This document shows, one piece after another, positions 27,408 through 37,160 of a stretch of 64,000 bases of DNA (positions are counted from its first letter, which is position 1; every line of letters starts with the position of its first letter). The DNA is taken from NCBI GenBank assembly GCA_030645915.1, contig JAUSNO010000010.1, positions 1 through 64,000 of the forward strand. Direction: 5' to 3'. Below the pieces are notes generated by a model that worked only from the letters and a program-made list of their open reading frames with translations, had not been told where the DNA came from and searched no databases. This DNA is from Undibacterium sp. (GTDB lineage Bacteria; Pseudomonadota; Gammaproteobacteria; Burkholderiales; Burkholderiaceae_D). A program made the position numbers and the translations under genes.

Positions 27408-28868
27408 TTACAGGCCCGTATGCTGCGCAATAAACGCCTTCATTTTGGTCACGTCGGCAGTCATCACTTCAAAACGCTGCTGCAAGGCTTCGATGTTTTC
27501 AAAACCGGCCGGACGTTCCGCATCGCGGCCTAAGGCTTCCTGAATTGTTTCGTTGAACTTGGCCGGCAATGCGGTTTCCAGCACGATCATAGGCACGCCT
27601 TGCGCTATATGTTCGAGCGCGACTTTGATGCCGTCAGCGGTGTGCGTGTCCACCGTGATGCCATAGTTTTTTTCTACCTGGCGGATGGTATTGAGGCGAT
27701 CTGCATGAACTGATTTACCGGATTCAAAACCAAAGCGAGCGATATTCTTGAATTCGTCGCCATCACTGCCAGGCTTGCCGGACAAGTCAAAGCCACCTTC
27801 GGTTTCCACTTTTTTGAACAGTGCAACCAGGCGCGCGGTGTCGCCATCGAGCAAGTCAAAAATGAAACGTTCAAAATTGGACGCCTTGGAAATATCCATC
27901 GACGGGCTGGTGGTATGCCAGGTTTCCGCCGACTTGCGCACGCGGTACACCCCAGTGCGGAAAAATTCATCCAGCACATCGTTTTCGTTGGTCGCAACCA
28001 CCAGTTTATCTATAGGCAAACCCATCATGCGCGCGATGTGGCCAGCGCAGATATTGCCAAAATTACCCGATGGTACGGTGAACGAGACTTTTTGTTCGTT
28101 GCTGGTCGTCGCACTCAGATAACCGCGGAAGTAATACACCACTTGCGCCACCACACGTGCCCAGTTGATGGAGTTGACCGTGCCGATTTTCTGATGGTTT
28201 TTAAACTCCAGATCATTCGAGACGGCCTTGACCATATCCTGACAATCATCGAACACGCCTTCAACGGCGATATTAAAAATATTCGGGTCTTGCAGGCTGA
28301 ACATTTGCGCAGTCTGAAAAGCGCTCATCTTCTTGTGCGGCGACAGCATGAAGACGCGTATGCCCTTTTTGCCCCGCATCGCGTATTCTGCCGCGCTACC
28401 GGTATCGCCCGAGGTCGCGCCGAAGATGTTCAGCTCAGCATTGTTCTTGGCTAAGGTGTACTCAAACAGATTGCCCAGCAATTGCATCGCCATATCTTTG
28501 AAAGCCAGCGTCGGGCCATTCGACAAGGCTTGCAGAATCAGTTTGCGTCCGTTGGCGTCTTCCAGCACGCGCAACGGCGTGATCTCGGTTGCTTTTTCTT
28601 CCGCACGCACATTGCGGTACACGTCAGCCGTATAGGTTTTATCGACAATTGCCTTGAGATCCGCTTGAGGGATATCGGTGGCGAATTTTTTGAGCACCGC
28701 CAGCGCCAATTCAGCGTAAGACAAGGAGCGCCAGGCGCTCAGTTCGTCTTGTGTGACTTGGGGATATTGTTGCGGCAAATACAAGCCACCATCGGGAGCC
28801 AGGCCGCCTAGCAGGATTTCAGAAAAATTTTGCTCTGTGGCATGTCCGCGTGTTGATACGTATTGCAT
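27408..28868 (-). CDS. thrC: Threonine synthase
   Basis: The 486-residue product is of the long bacterial type. Motifs include a lysine-bearing GPTLAFKDMAMQ near 118-129 (PLP Schiff-base lysine), FGATSGDTGSAA near 148 and [10 protein letters not shown] near 262. It converts O-phosphohomoserine to threonine. hom, which commonly precedes thrC in Burkholderiales, is absent here; upstream instead is the XRE-cupin gene, 122 bases away on the same strand. The N-terminal MQYVSTRGHA fits the family start. Confidence 0.97.
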   Translation of the reverse strand: MQYVSTRGHATEQNFSEILLGGLAPDGGLYLPQQYPQVTQDELSAWRSLSYAELALAVLKKFATDIPQADLKAIVDKTYTADVYRNVRAEEKATEITPLRVLEDANGRKLILQALSNGPTLAFKDMAMQLLGNLFEYTLAKNNAELNIFGATSGDTGSAAEYAMRGKKGIRVFMLSPHKKMSAFQTAQMFSLQDPNIFNIAVEGVFDDCQDMVKAVSNDLEFKNHQKIGTVNSINWARVVAQVVYYFRGYLSATTSNEQKVSFTVPSGNFGNICAGHIARMMGLPIDKLVVATNENDVLDEFFRTGVYRVRKSAETWHTTSPSMDISKASNFERFIFDLLDGDTARLVALFKKVETEGGFDLSGKPGSDGDEFKNIARFGFESGKSVHADRLNTIRQVEKNYGITVDTHTADGIKVALEHIAQGVPMIVLETALPAKFNETIQEALGRDAERPAGFENIEALQQRFEVMTADVTKMKAFIAQHTGL

Positions 28869-28990
28869 ATTTTAGGATGGGATAAGTGAAAAATGGGATT
28901 TCCACATTATATCTTCCCAGCCGGGCAAAGTCTGGCTAGACCACCACTTTATGCCCAAGCGGGAGAATTTTATTTGATAAAATGAAGGTT

Positions 28991-29572
28991 TTACCGATGA
29001 ATCACCACCATCAAGGCCTTGGCTTCGGCTTTGCCGATATTTCGTATGGCGTGATTCTTATCTGCTTCATAACGCGCGGTACCGCCCACCTTGAGTTTTT
29101 TCTTGATTCCATCGACTTCGACTTCTACACTTCCTTGCAACAAGGTCAGATGTTCGGTAGCGCCAGGGTCGTGCGAATTAGAAACCAATGCGCCATTGGG
29201 CGCCAGCGTTAATTCATACCATTCAAAGCGTCCAGCCAGCTCCATCGGCCCCAGGATTTTCAATACATAACCGGCGTGCTCGCCCGGCAAAGTGGGCGTT
29301 TCATGCGGTTCCAGCATGCGTATCGTATCCACTTTTGGCGTTTCGGCTGACAGCAGCTCGGCGATGCTCACGCCCAAAGCGTTGGCCAGACGCCATGCCA
29401 CGGCGATGGTTGGATTGGCCTTTTCTCTTTCTATCTGCGACAGCATCGATTTGGAGACACCAGCGGTACGAGACAGATCTTCCAGCGTCAGCCCACGCTC
29501 CAGACGCATACGCTGCAGGGTGGCGCCGACTTCCGGCGGGGCGGGTGGAAGAGCTGCGGCAGTTTTTTTCAT
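28991..29572 (-). CDS. XRE-family regulator with cupin domain
   Basis: A 193-residue protein: an N-terminal Cro/C1-type helix-turn-helix (LERGLTLEDLSRTAGVSKSMLSQIEREKANPTI, about 25-57) and a C-terminal cupin (about 110-190, with HDPGATEHLTLLQGSVEVEVDG). Such proteins usually regulate catabolic or amino-acid genes with a small ligand bound in the cupin. It diverges from kbl-tdh-sdaA and precedes thrC on its own strand, so both are likely targets. Candidate operator repeats lie at 29620-29657. Confidence 0.9.
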   Translation of the reverse strand: MKKTAAALPPAPPEVGATLQRMRLERGLTLEDLSRTAGVSKSMLSQIEREKANPTIAVAWRLANALGVSIAELLSAETPKVDTIRMLEPHETPTLPGEHAGYVLKILGPMELAGRFEWYELTLAPNGALVSNSHDPGATEHLTLLQGSVEVEVDGIKKKLKVGGTARYEADKNHAIRNIGKAEAKALMVVIHR

Positions 29573-29619
29573 ATTCTGTTCTGAAATGGTATTGCAATGT
29601 TGAATAAGTATAGATAATA

Positions 29620-29657
29620 TTCGATATATCGAAATTTAGTTCTTTATATCGAATAAA
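29620..29657. promoter_or_regulatory. Candidate operator of the XRE-cupin regulator
   Basis: A perfect 14-base palindrome TTCGATATATCGAA (29620-29633) is followed by TTTATATCGAATAAA (29643-29657). The shared ATATCGAA units start at 29626 and 29646, 20 bases apart, about two helical turns. The site lies between the divergent regulator and kbl genes. Confidence 0.6.
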
Positions 29658-29752
29658 TTAAGAAACGGTAGAATTTCAATGATTCAACTCGAGATTCAAA
29701 TATCTTAACAGCACGAACTAATAGTATCAACACAATAAATCAGGAGACCAGA

Positions 29753-30958
29753 ATGAACCCATCCGCACAGAAAAACCACTTCTTTACCGAACTGTCAGGC
29801 AAATTAGACGCCCTGCGCGAGCAAGGTCTCTACAAGCCGGAACGCGTGATCGCCTCGCGTCAGGGGGCGGAAGTGACATGCGACGACGGCCGCCATCTGA
29901 TTAATCTGTGTGCCAATAACTACCTGGGTTTATCCGGTGACGAATCGATGGTGCAGGCGTCTATCGCGGCGACCGAGAAATTTGGCTACGGCCTCTCCTC
30001 CGTGCGCTTTATCTGCGGTACACAGACCGTCCACAAACAACTCGAAAGCGCGATCTCGAATTTTCTCGGCATGGAAGACACGATACTGTACGCAGCGGCT
30101 TTCGATGCCAATGGCGGCGTGTTTGAACCTTTGTTCGACGAGCAGGATGCGATCATTTCCGATGCGTTAAATCATGCGTCCATCATCGATGGCATCCGTC
30201 TCTGCAAGGCGGCACGTTTCCGCTATGCGAATAACGACATGGCCGATCTGGAAGTGCAGTTGCAAGCGGCAGCGGATAAGCGTCATCGCATTATCGTCAC
30301 CGATGGCGTGTTTTCGATGGATGGCACGATCGCCAAACTCAATGAGATTTGCGATCTGGCAGACAAGTACGATGCCTTGGTCATGATCGATGAATGCCAT
30401 GCCTCCGGCTTTATGGGCGCGACCGGTCGCGGCACGCATGAGCATCATAATGTCATGGGCCGCATTGACATCATCACCGGCACCTTGGGCAAAGCCCTAG
30501 GCGGCGCAATGGGCGGCTTCACCGCTGCGCGCAAGGAAGTGATCGACACTTTACGCCAAAAATCGCGACCTTATTTATTCTCCAATACCCTGGCACCGTC
30601 GATTGCCGGCGCTTCTTTATCTGTATTGCAGCGTCTGTCGTCATCGACTGAGTTGCGCGATAAATTACACGTCAACACTGCCTTTTTCCGTCAGGAAATC
30701 GCCGCCCTGGGTTTCACGATTAAACCCGGTACTCACCCTGTTGTTCCCGTGATGTTATTCGATGCGCCGGTGGCACAAAAATTTGCCGCACGAATGTATG
30801 AGCTTGGCGTGTTGGTCACCGGTTTCTTTTATCCGGTGGTACCGATGGGTCAAGCGCGGGTCCGTGTGCAGCTGTCAGCCGCACACACAACAGAGCAATT
30901 GCAAACCGCCCTGGCCGCCTTTGCGCAAGCCGGTCGCGAACTTGGCTTGATTAAGTAA
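29753..30958 (+). CDS. kbl: Glycine C-acetyltransferase (2-amino-3-ketobutyrate CoA ligase)
   Basis: A 401-residue alpha-oxoamine synthase of fold-type I PLP enzymes, with NNYLGLSG, the [16 protein letters not shown] segment, MIDECHASG and the PLP lysine in GTLGKALGG (about 242-250). It cleaves 2-amino-3-ketobutyrate with CoA to glycine and acetyl-CoA, the second step of threonine degradation. The ATG at 29753 has AGGAGA upstream. tdh follows after 39 bases, forming the core of a threonine-use operon. Confidence 0.97.
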   Translation: MNPSAQKNHFFTELSGKLDALREQGLYKPERVIASRQGAEVTCDDGRHLINLCANNYLGLSGDESMVQASIAATEKFGYGLSSVRFICGTQTVHKQLESAISNFLGMEDTILYAAAFDANGGVFEPLFDEQDAIISDALNHASIIDGIRLCKAARFRYANNDMADLEVQLQAAADKRHRIIVTDGVFSMDGTIAKLNEICDLADKYDALVMIDECHASGFMGATGRGTHEHHNVMGRIDIITGTLGKALGGAMGGFTAARKEVIDTLRQKSRPYLFSNTLAPSIAGASLSVLQRLSSSTELRDKLHVNTAFFRQEIAALGFTIKPGTHPVVPVMLFDAPVAQKFAARMYELGVLVTGFFYPVVPMGQARVRVQLSAAHTTEQLQTALAAFAQAGRELGLIK

Positions 30959-30997
30959 GCACGTCAAATAAGCAAAATAAATAAAGAAAGTAAAAAC

Positions 30998-31978
30998 ATG
31001 GAACGTATTTTAGTCATAGGCGCCAACGGGCAAATCGGTAGCGAACTGGTCGATGCGCTGGCCGCACAACACGGTGCAGACAATGTCATCGCGGCAGACA
31101 TCAGCCCGCGTAGCCTGTATGCCGCCAAAGTGTATGAAGTGATCGACGTGCTCAGCGCTGACCGCTTAGCGGCAGTCGCAGAACAATATCAAATCACGCA
31201 GGTGTATCAATTGGCGGCATTACTCTCCGCTACAGGTGAACAGGCGCCATTAAAAGCCTGGACGCTGAACATGGATGGCCTGCTCAATATTCTGGAACTG
31301 GCACGCATCCGTGGTGAAGCGGGCAAACCGCTGAAGGTGTTCTGGCCTTCCTCTATCGCCGCCTTTGGCCCGAATACGCCGGCGCAAAACACGCCGCAAT
31401 TTACCATCATGGACCCGACGACCATTTACGGCATCAGCAAACTAGCCGGTGAACGTCTGTGTGAATATTATTTCCAGAAATACGGCGTGGATGTCCGCAG
31501 CATTCGCTACCCCGGCATCATCAGTTACAAATCCCCTCCGGGCGGTGGCACGACGGATTACGCGATTGCGATTTTCCATGCGGCATTGCGTGGCGAAAGC
31601 TACTCTTGCTTCCTGGAAGCCGACACCACATTGCCGATGATCTACATGCCAGATGCCATCCGCGCCACCATCAGCTTAATGGATGCGCCGGCAGACAAAC
31701 TTTCTATCCGTTCTTCCTACAATGTGGCTGGCTTAAGCTTTAATCCACGGCAATTGGCCCAAGTAATCGAACAAAATTTGCCCGACTTCGACATACACTA
31801 CGCACCAGACAGCCGTCAGGCAATTGCAGCATCATGGCCACAAAGCCTCGATGACGAGATAGCCCGCAGGGACTGGGGATGGCAGGCACAAATCGACATT
31901 CAGCATTTGGTCAAAGACATGCTGAAAAACGTCAAGCTCAGCCAGACTCCAGAAAGCGCATTGACCAAGGCGGCATAA
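30998..31978 (+). CDS. tdh: L-threonine 3-dehydrogenase, short-chain (epimerase-like) type
   Basis: A 326-residue extended SDR protein with the NAD-binding start ILVIGANGQIG, a serine in PSSIAAFGP near 122 and the YxxxK catalytic pair in YGISKLAGE near 142-150. It resembles UDP-galactose epimerase-like threonine dehydrogenases and not the zinc medium-chain Tdh of E. coli. Position directly after kbl supports this call: it makes 2-amino-3-ketobutyrate from threonine with NAD+. sdaA follows after 31 bases. Confidence 0.92.
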   Translation: MERILVIGANGQIGSELVDALAAQHGADNVIAADISPRSLYAAKVYEVIDVLSADRLAAVAEQYQITQVYQLAALLSATGEQAPLKAWTLNMDGLLNILELARIRGEAGKPLKVFWPSSIAAFGPNTPAQNTPQFTIMDPTTIYGISKLAGERLCEYYFQKYGVDVRSIRYPGIISYKSPPGGGTTDYAIAIFHAALRGESYSCFLEADTTLPMIYMPDAIRATISLMDAPADKLSIRSSYNVAGLSFNPRQLAQVIEQNLPDFDIHYAPDSRQAIAASWPQSLDDEIARRDWGWQAQIDIQHLVKDMLKNVKLSQTPESALTKAA

Positions 31979-32009
31979 CAATAAATTTCGAGACAACAAG
32001 GTAAACAGT

Positions 32010-33392
32010 ATGGACATGCGTGTATTTGATTTATTTAAGATTGGCGTAGGTCCATCCAGTTCTCACACCGTCGGCCCCATGCTGGCGGCGAGGCGCTTTT
32101 TACTCGAATGCCCTGACCTGTTTAAGGTGCGCCAAGTGCAGGTCGCACTGTATGGATCGCTGGCATTAACTGGCTTGGGCCATGCCACTGATAAAGCCGT
32201 GCTGCTGGGCCTGATGGGCGAAACGCCGCAAGACATCGATCCGGCAAGTATCGACGACAAGCTCAGTACGCTCGCCAGCAGCGGCATCATGCATTTATTG
32301 GGCGAATACAGCGTTAAATTCGACATCCTCGATGACCTGCTCTGGCACAAGAAAGAAGTCTTGCCAGGGCACCCTAACGGCATGCGCTTTACCCTGACCC
32401 GAAATGACGGCAGCACCTTTGATCGCGTGTTTTACTCGACTGGCGGCGGCTTCATCTACTCCGAAGAAGAACTGCAACAAGGCAGCGGATCGACGACCAG
32501 ACCCGCCGTCACCGTGCCCTACCCGTTTGCCACCATGGCAGAACTGCTGGCGCATGGCAAACGTAGCGGATTGAGCATCGCCACCATGTTGCGCGCCAAT
32601 GAGCTGGTGCATTGCAGCGACGATGAACTCGATGCCGGCCTGGATAGACTCTGGAATGTGATGAGCCATTGCATAGAACGCGGCCTGCAGATCACCGGCG
32701 AATTACCCGGCGGCTTACACGTACAAAGGCGCGCCGCCAAATTATGGCTCACGGCAAATGATCTCACCAACGCCCTGCCACATGATGGCATGCACAAAGT
32801 CAGCCTGTACGCGATGGCGGTGAATGAAGAAAATGCCGCCGGCGGACGGGTCGTCACCGCGCCGACCAATGGCGCTGCCGGTATCATTCCAGCGATCTTG
32901 CGTTACTACTCGCAAGACTGCAAACCGAGTAATCCAGAGCTAGGCATACGCCAGTTTTTACTGGTCGCAGCAGCAATCGGCATGCTGTGCAAAAAGAATG
33001 CCTCGATCTCGGGCGCTGAAATCGGTTGCCAGGGCGAAGTCGGCGTGGCCTGCGCCATGGCCGCTGCCGGTCTGACTGCGGCATTGGGCGGCAGTAACGA
33101 ACAGATAGAAACCGCCGCTGAAATCGGCATCGAACACCATCTGGGCATGACCTGCGACCCTATCGGCGGCCTGGTGCAAATTCCCTGCATCGAGCGCAAT
33201 GGCATGGGCGCAGTCAAGGCAATTACCGCCGCCTCGCTGGCGCTAAAAAGTGATGGCATCCATCACGTCAGCCTCGATCAAGTCATCGAAACCATGCGCC
33301 AGACCGGCGCCGACATGCAGGCCAAGTACAAAGAGACCTCATTGGGTGGTTTGGCAGTGCACGTCATCACGGTCAATCACGCGGCTTGTTAA
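32010..33392 (+). CDS. sdaA: L-serine ammonia-lyase (iron-sulfur, single chain)
   Basis: A 460-residue enzyme with [13 protein letters not shown] at the N-terminus, [12 protein letters not shown], and the Fe-S cysteines in [30 protein letters not shown]. It converts serine to pyruvate and ammonia. In this operon glycine from Tdh-Kbl could be turned into serine by GlyA (not in the window) and then removed by this enzyme. It is followed by a perfect 27-base-arm palindrome at 33405-33485. Confidence 0.97.
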   Translation: MDMRVFDLFKIGVGPSSSHTVGPMLAARRFLLECPDLFKVRQVQVALYGSLALTGLGHATDKAVLLGLMGETPQDIDPASIDDKLSTLASSGIMHLLGEYSVKFDILDDLLWHKKEVLPGHPNGMRFTLTRNDGSTFDRVFYSTGGGFIYSEEELQQGSGSTTRPAVTVPYPFATMAELLAHGKRSGLSIATMLRANELVHCSDDELDAGLDRLWNVMSHCIERGLQITGELPGGLHVQRRAAKLWLTANDLTNALPHDGMHKVSLYAMAVNEENAAGGRVVTAPTNGAAGIIPAILRYYSQDCKPSNPELGIRQFLLVAAAIGMLCKKNASISGAEIGCQGEVGVACAMAAAGLTAALGGSNEQIETAAEIGIEHHLGMTCDPIGGLVQIPCIERNGMGAVKAITAASLALKSDGIHHVSLDQVIETMRQTGADMQAKYKETSLGGLAVHVITVNHAAC

Positions 33393-33404
33393 CATAAAAC
33401 AGCA

Positions 33405-33485
33405 GCACCGCCACCACGCACTATCCATGCGCCTTAGCGGGCAGTATGCTTGGAAAGCCGCATGGATAGTGCGTGGTGGCGGTGC
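33405..33485. repeat. REP-like palindrome copy e, perfect 27-base arms
   Basis: Arms at 33405-33431 and 33459-33485 are exact inverted copies (core CACGCACTATCCATGCG) around a 27-base centre. It is the most regular member of the family. There is no T-run, so it is not a classical terminator. It lies between the convergent sdaA and algR genes. Confidence 0.85.
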
Positions 33486-33539
33486 CGTTATTGAGATTTT
33501 TGGTCATCGTGCGCGCATACACATACATATACATATATG

Positions 33540-34334
33540 CTAGCGCACCAAAGCCTTTATCACCGGCCACTGTCTTCTTGAAATCGGCAGGCGTTCATCC
33601 GCATCGCGCACGATAACTTGCCAGGATTCTGTGACTTTTTCATGCTCGCTGTCGGCGTCCACCACATGCAAGGCGCGCTCCACCCCCATGATGGCATTGC
33701 GCGCTACCAGGGCGTTTCTGTGTACGCGTACCAGCACGTTAACCATTTCATCTTCAATCGAGGTCAGGGATTCTTCCAGCAAATAGCTGCGTGTCTTGGT
33801 ATGTAGCGTGACGTATTTTTGCTCGGCTTTCAGAAACAACACGTCGGCCACCGGAATGAGCAAGACGCGGTTTCTTTCCAAAATCGAAAAACACTGGCGT
33901 GGCGCCGGCATTTGATTGATCGATGCGGTGACGGCAGTTTGCTGTGCGCCGGCCTGCAACCGGCTGGTACGATTGATCGCTTCAGCCAACCTGCTGGCGC
34001 GCACCGGTTTCAACAGATAATCCATCGCATGCACTTCAAACGCCTTCAAGGCATAGTCGTCGTAGGCAGTGACGAAAATAATCGCCGGCATCTGCGCTTG
34101 CTTGTTGCGCGACAAGTGCTGCGCGAGCTCCATGCCTGTCATTCCCGGCATCTGCACATCGAGTAAAACGATATCCGGTTGCGCCAGTGCGATATGGTCT
34201 AACGCGGCTTGCGCATTGGATGCATCGCCAATTAAGTCACACGGACATTCTTGTTGAATATCAGCGATCAGCGTTGCCAGCCTTTGCCTTGCCGGCGCTT
34301 CATCATCGACGATGAGGATTTTTGGACGATTCAT
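33540..34334 (-). CDS. algR: LytTR response regulator, AlgR-like
   Basis: A 264-residue protein with an N-terminal receiver domain (acidic DDE near 11-13, phosphoacceptor Asp in VLLDVQMPG near 59, Thr in VTAYDD, Lys in LLKPV) and a C-terminal LytTR DNA-binding domain (ADVLFLKAEQKYVTLHT, VRVHRNALV, PISRRQW). This matches AlgR of Pseudomonas and its Burkholderiales counterparts. Its start overlaps the kinase stop by four bases, so the pair is coupled. Targets are unknown here. Confidence 0.92.
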   Translation of the reverse strand: MNRPKILIVDDEAPARQRLATLIADIQQECPCDLIGDASNAQAALDHIALAQPDIVLLDVQMPGMTGMELAQHLSRNKQAQMPAIIFVTAYDDYALKAFEVHAMDYLLKPVRASRLAEAINRTSRLQAGAQQTAVTASINQMPAPRQCFSILERNRVLLIPVADVLFLKAEQKYVTLHTKTRSYLLEESLTSIEDEMVNVLVRVHRNALVARNAIMGVERALHVVDADSEHEKVTESWQVIVRDADERLPISRRQWPVIKALVR

Positions 34335-35392
34335 TTTTTGTACGGAAAATGCAATTTAACTTCAAAGCTGGCCCCAATGACGCCGTAACTCAACTGCGCT
34401 TCTATATCATAGAGCAAGGCCAGTCGCTGGCGGATGTTTTCCAACGCCATCTGATTGCCCTGCGGGTTACCTTGCGGGAGTCTGGGATCAGCATGAAATG
34501 GGTTGCTCACCGTGATCTCGATCTTATCCAGATGGCGGCGTATCGCCACCATGATCATTGCCGGCTTGATCGATGGCTCAACCCCATAGTGCACGGCATT
34601 TTCCAACAGGGGTTGTAATAACAAGGCGGCAATTTTTGCGTCTTGCATGTCTTGCTCAGTCAGATTTTCAGTATGCCAGCTCACTTGCAAACGCTCGCCC
34701 AGGCGTATCTTCTCTATCGCCAGATACTGCTCGCACAGACGTATCTCCTCCTGCAAGGTGGTCATGTCACGCGTGTCGCGCATCAGTACGCGGAATAGAT
34801 CGGCCAGATCCTCCAGCGCAGTCTCGGCACGACGCGGCTCGGTACGGATCAGCGACAACACGGCATTCAAGCTATTAAATAAGAAATGGGGCCGTATTCT
34901 GGCCTGCAAAGCCTGCAGCCGCGCCTCGCCCAAAGCTGGCGAAAACGCCCGGCTACGCATTTCAAAATAATGCTGCAAGCTCATGCCGATCACGAAACAT
35001 AAAAAAATAGCATATTCAATCTGCAAATGCGGGAAGCTAAATGCAAACCACTCCATGCCATCAAAATATGCCAGTAGTAAACTGCAGATTAAGGCAGGTA
35101 CCACGCCACATGCGGCGCGCTGCACCCACTCTGGCACATACTGTTTATTGGTCATGCCGCGCACCCCGCACAAAAGGAACAAGGATGTTAAGCAGATCAG
35201 TTCAACCAACATCGAGGTTTCAACAAACTCCTGAAAATTGATCAAAAAACCCTGCCCTCTTGCTAGCAAACTGAGCAAAACCAAGGTATTAACAACAATC
35301 AGCACTCTAAATACAATACCGATATTGCAACAATCTGGTATCAGCGATATGTTGCCTGGCTGCGGTTTATGTTCAATTATTTGCTGTCGCAT
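34331..35392 (-). CDS. algZ: LytS/AlgZ-type sensor histidine kinase
   Basis: A 353-residue protein with about four membrane helices in the first 140 residues, then a His_kinase domain with the phosphoacceptor in ARIRPHFLFNSLNAVLSLI near 190 and an HATPase part with LLLQPLLENAVHYGVEP near 268. It lacks the separate dimerisation box of classic kinases, as in the LytS family. It diverges from argH, an arrangement also known for algZR/argH in pseudomonads and Burkholderiales. Confidence 0.9.
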   Translation of the reverse strand: MRQQIIEHKPQPGNISLIPDCCNIGIVFRVLIVVNTLVLLSLLARGQGFLINFQEFVETSMLVELICLTSLFLLCGVRGMTNKQYVPEWVQRAACGVVPALICSLLLAYFDGMEWFAFSFPHLQIEYAIFLCFVIGMSLQHYFEMRSRAFSPALGEARLQALQARIRPHFLFNSLNAVLSLIRTEPRRAETALEDLADLFRVLMRDTRDMTTLQEEIRLCEQYLAIEKIRLGERLQVSWHTENLTEQDMQDAKIAALLLQPLLENAVHYGVEPSIKPAMIMVAIRRHLDKIEITVSNPFHADPRLPQGNPQGNQMALENIRQRLALLYDIEAQLSYGVIGASFEVKLHFPYKK

Positions 35393-35502
35393 TTTCTCAA
35401 TCTTTTGATCATTCTTGTCGTGGCTATGTTGCCCATCTATTCACTGGCGATAAAAGATCGTCCAGTCACACGGTATAATTATGCAATCTCAAGGAAACCA
35501 CT

Positions 35503-36900
35503 ATGACATCACAATTCTCAAAAAAAAGCGAGGCATGGTCTGCACGCTTCTCCGAACCTGTCTCTGACCTGGTCAAACGTTATACCGCTTCGGTCTTTTT
35601 TGACAAGCGCATGGCAGCCTTTGATATTCAGGGTTCTTTAGCGCATGCCGAGATGCTGGCAACGCAAAATATCATCACAGCGCAAGATCACGCCGACATC
35701 CAGCGCGGCATGGCACAGATACACGCAGAAATCGAAGCGGGCAAGTTTGAATGGCTGCTTGATCTGGAAGACGTGCATCTGAATATAGAAAAACGCCTGA
35801 CAGAACTGGTTGGCGATGCCGGCAAACGCCTGCACACAGGCCGCTCGCGCAACGATCAGGTAGCGACCGATATTCGCCTGTATGTGCGTGCATCCATCGA
35901 CACCATAGTCGGCTTGCTGGGTGATTTTCGCAGCGCCCTGCTCGACTTGGCCGAGCAACACAGCGACACCATCATGCCCGGCTTCACCCACATGCAGGTA
36001 GCGCAACCGATCACCTTCGGGCACCATATTCTGGCCTACGTAGAAATGTTTAGCCGCGATACCGAGCGCATGCTTGACTGCCGCAAACGCGTCAACCGCC
36101 TGCCTTTGGGCGCTGCCGCCCTGGCTGGCACCACGTTCCCGATTGACCGCGAAAGAGTCGCGCGTACCTTAGGTTTCGATGACGTCTGCCACAATTCACT
36201 TGATGCCGTCTCTGACCGTGATTTTGCGATTGAATTCTGCGCTGCCGGCGCCTTGATCATGACGCATATCTCACGCATGTCGGAAGAGCTGGTGATCTGG
36301 ATGAGCCCGCGGGTTGGCTTCATCGATATCGCCGACCGCTTCTGCACCGGTTCATCGATCATGCCGCAAAAAAAGAATCCCGACGTGCCGGAACTGGCGC
36401 GTGGCAAGACCGGCCGCGTTAACGGTCACCTGATCGCACTGCTCACTTTAATGAAAGGCCAGCCACTGGCCTATAACAAGGACAATCAGGAAGATAAAGA
36501 GCCGCTGTTTGATACGGTAGACACGCTGGTAGATACGCTACGCATCTTTGCCGATATGGCCGGCGGCATAACAGTCAAGCCGGAAGCCATGCGCGCTGCC
36601 GCTTTGCAAGGCTACGCCACCGCGACTGATTTGGCGGATTACCTGGTCAAGAAGGGTTTGCCTTTCCGCGATGCGCATGAAGCCGTGGCACTGGCGGTAC
36701 GCACGTGCGTCGACAAGGCTTGTGATTTGAGCGACATGAGCCTCGCTGATTTACAACAATTTTCGCCGCTGGTAGGTGCAGATGTGTTTGAAGTGCTGAC
36801 CTTGGAAGGCTCAGTTGCGGCACGCGACCACATCGGCGGCACCGCGCCGCGCCAAGTCAAACTGGCGATCGCGCGCGCACGGCAACAATTGACGAATTAA
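35503..36900 (+). CDS. argH: Argininosuccinate lyase
   Basis: The 465-residue product has [13 protein letters not shown] near 110 and the fumarase-superfamily signature [12 protein letters not shown] (about 285-296) carrying the catalytic serine loop. It splits argininosuccinate into arginine and fumarate, the last step of arginine synthesis. The ATG at 35503 has AAGGA upstream. A TATAAT hexamer at 35474-35479 is a likely -10 element. A 9-base-stem hairpin follows the gene. Confidence 0.98.
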   Translation: MTSQFSKKSEAWSARFSEPVSDLVKRYTASVFFDKRMAAFDIQGSLAHAEMLATQNIITAQDHADIQRGMAQIHAEIEAGKFEWLLDLEDVHLNIEKRLTELVGDAGKRLHTGRSRNDQVATDIRLYVRASIDTIVGLLGDFRSALLDLAEQHSDTIMPGFTHMQVAQPITFGHHILAYVEMFSRDTERMLDCRKRVNRLPLGAAALAGTTFPIDRERVARTLGFDDVCHNSLDAVSDRDFAIEFCAAGALIMTHISRMSEELVIWMSPRVGFIDIADRFCTGSSIMPQKKNPDVPELARGKTGRVNGHLIALLTLMKGQPLAYNKDNQEDKEPLFDTVDTLVDTLRIFADMAGGITVKPEAMRAAALQGYATATDLADYLVKKGLPFRDAHEAVALAVRTCVDKACDLSDMSLADLQQFSPLVGADVFEVLTLEGSVAARDHIGGTAPRQVKLAIARARQQLTN

Positions 36901-36920
36901 GACCGAAGTCTCCCCTCCTC

Positions 36921-36950
36921 TGCGCGATTCTGCTCTTGGCGAATCGCGCA
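36921..36950 (+). terminator. Hairpin after argH
   Basis: A perfect nine-base stem TGCGCGATT / AATCGCGCA with a 12-base loop, 20 bases after the argH stop. There is no U-tract, so it may only stabilise the transcript end. Confidence 0.4.
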
Positions 36951-37160
36951 ATTCCCCCTCCAGTCATCAGCCTCTGCTATTTACCCATACGTAGAAATAC
37001 TGAGTTTGCCTGTTTCGCCTACAAAAACAACGTTCTAGCGCCTTCTAAGCACTTACTCTGCCAGAGAAATGTTTTATACTTTGCTCCAATAAAATTAAGT
37101 AGATTCCCAGGCTTTTTCACTGAGGAAAACACAAAATTCAATTCAATAGGGAGACAAACA

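Noticed and set aside
27070-27433. Overlapping plus-strand frames downstream of glpQ
   Set aside because: They run through REP-like copies c and d and the end of thrC; repeat-derived and not coding.
36936-37160. N-terminal extension of the TRAP small permease
   Set aside because: The strong ribosome-binding site AGGGAGA precedes the ATG at 37161, and the extension is not membrane-protein-like.
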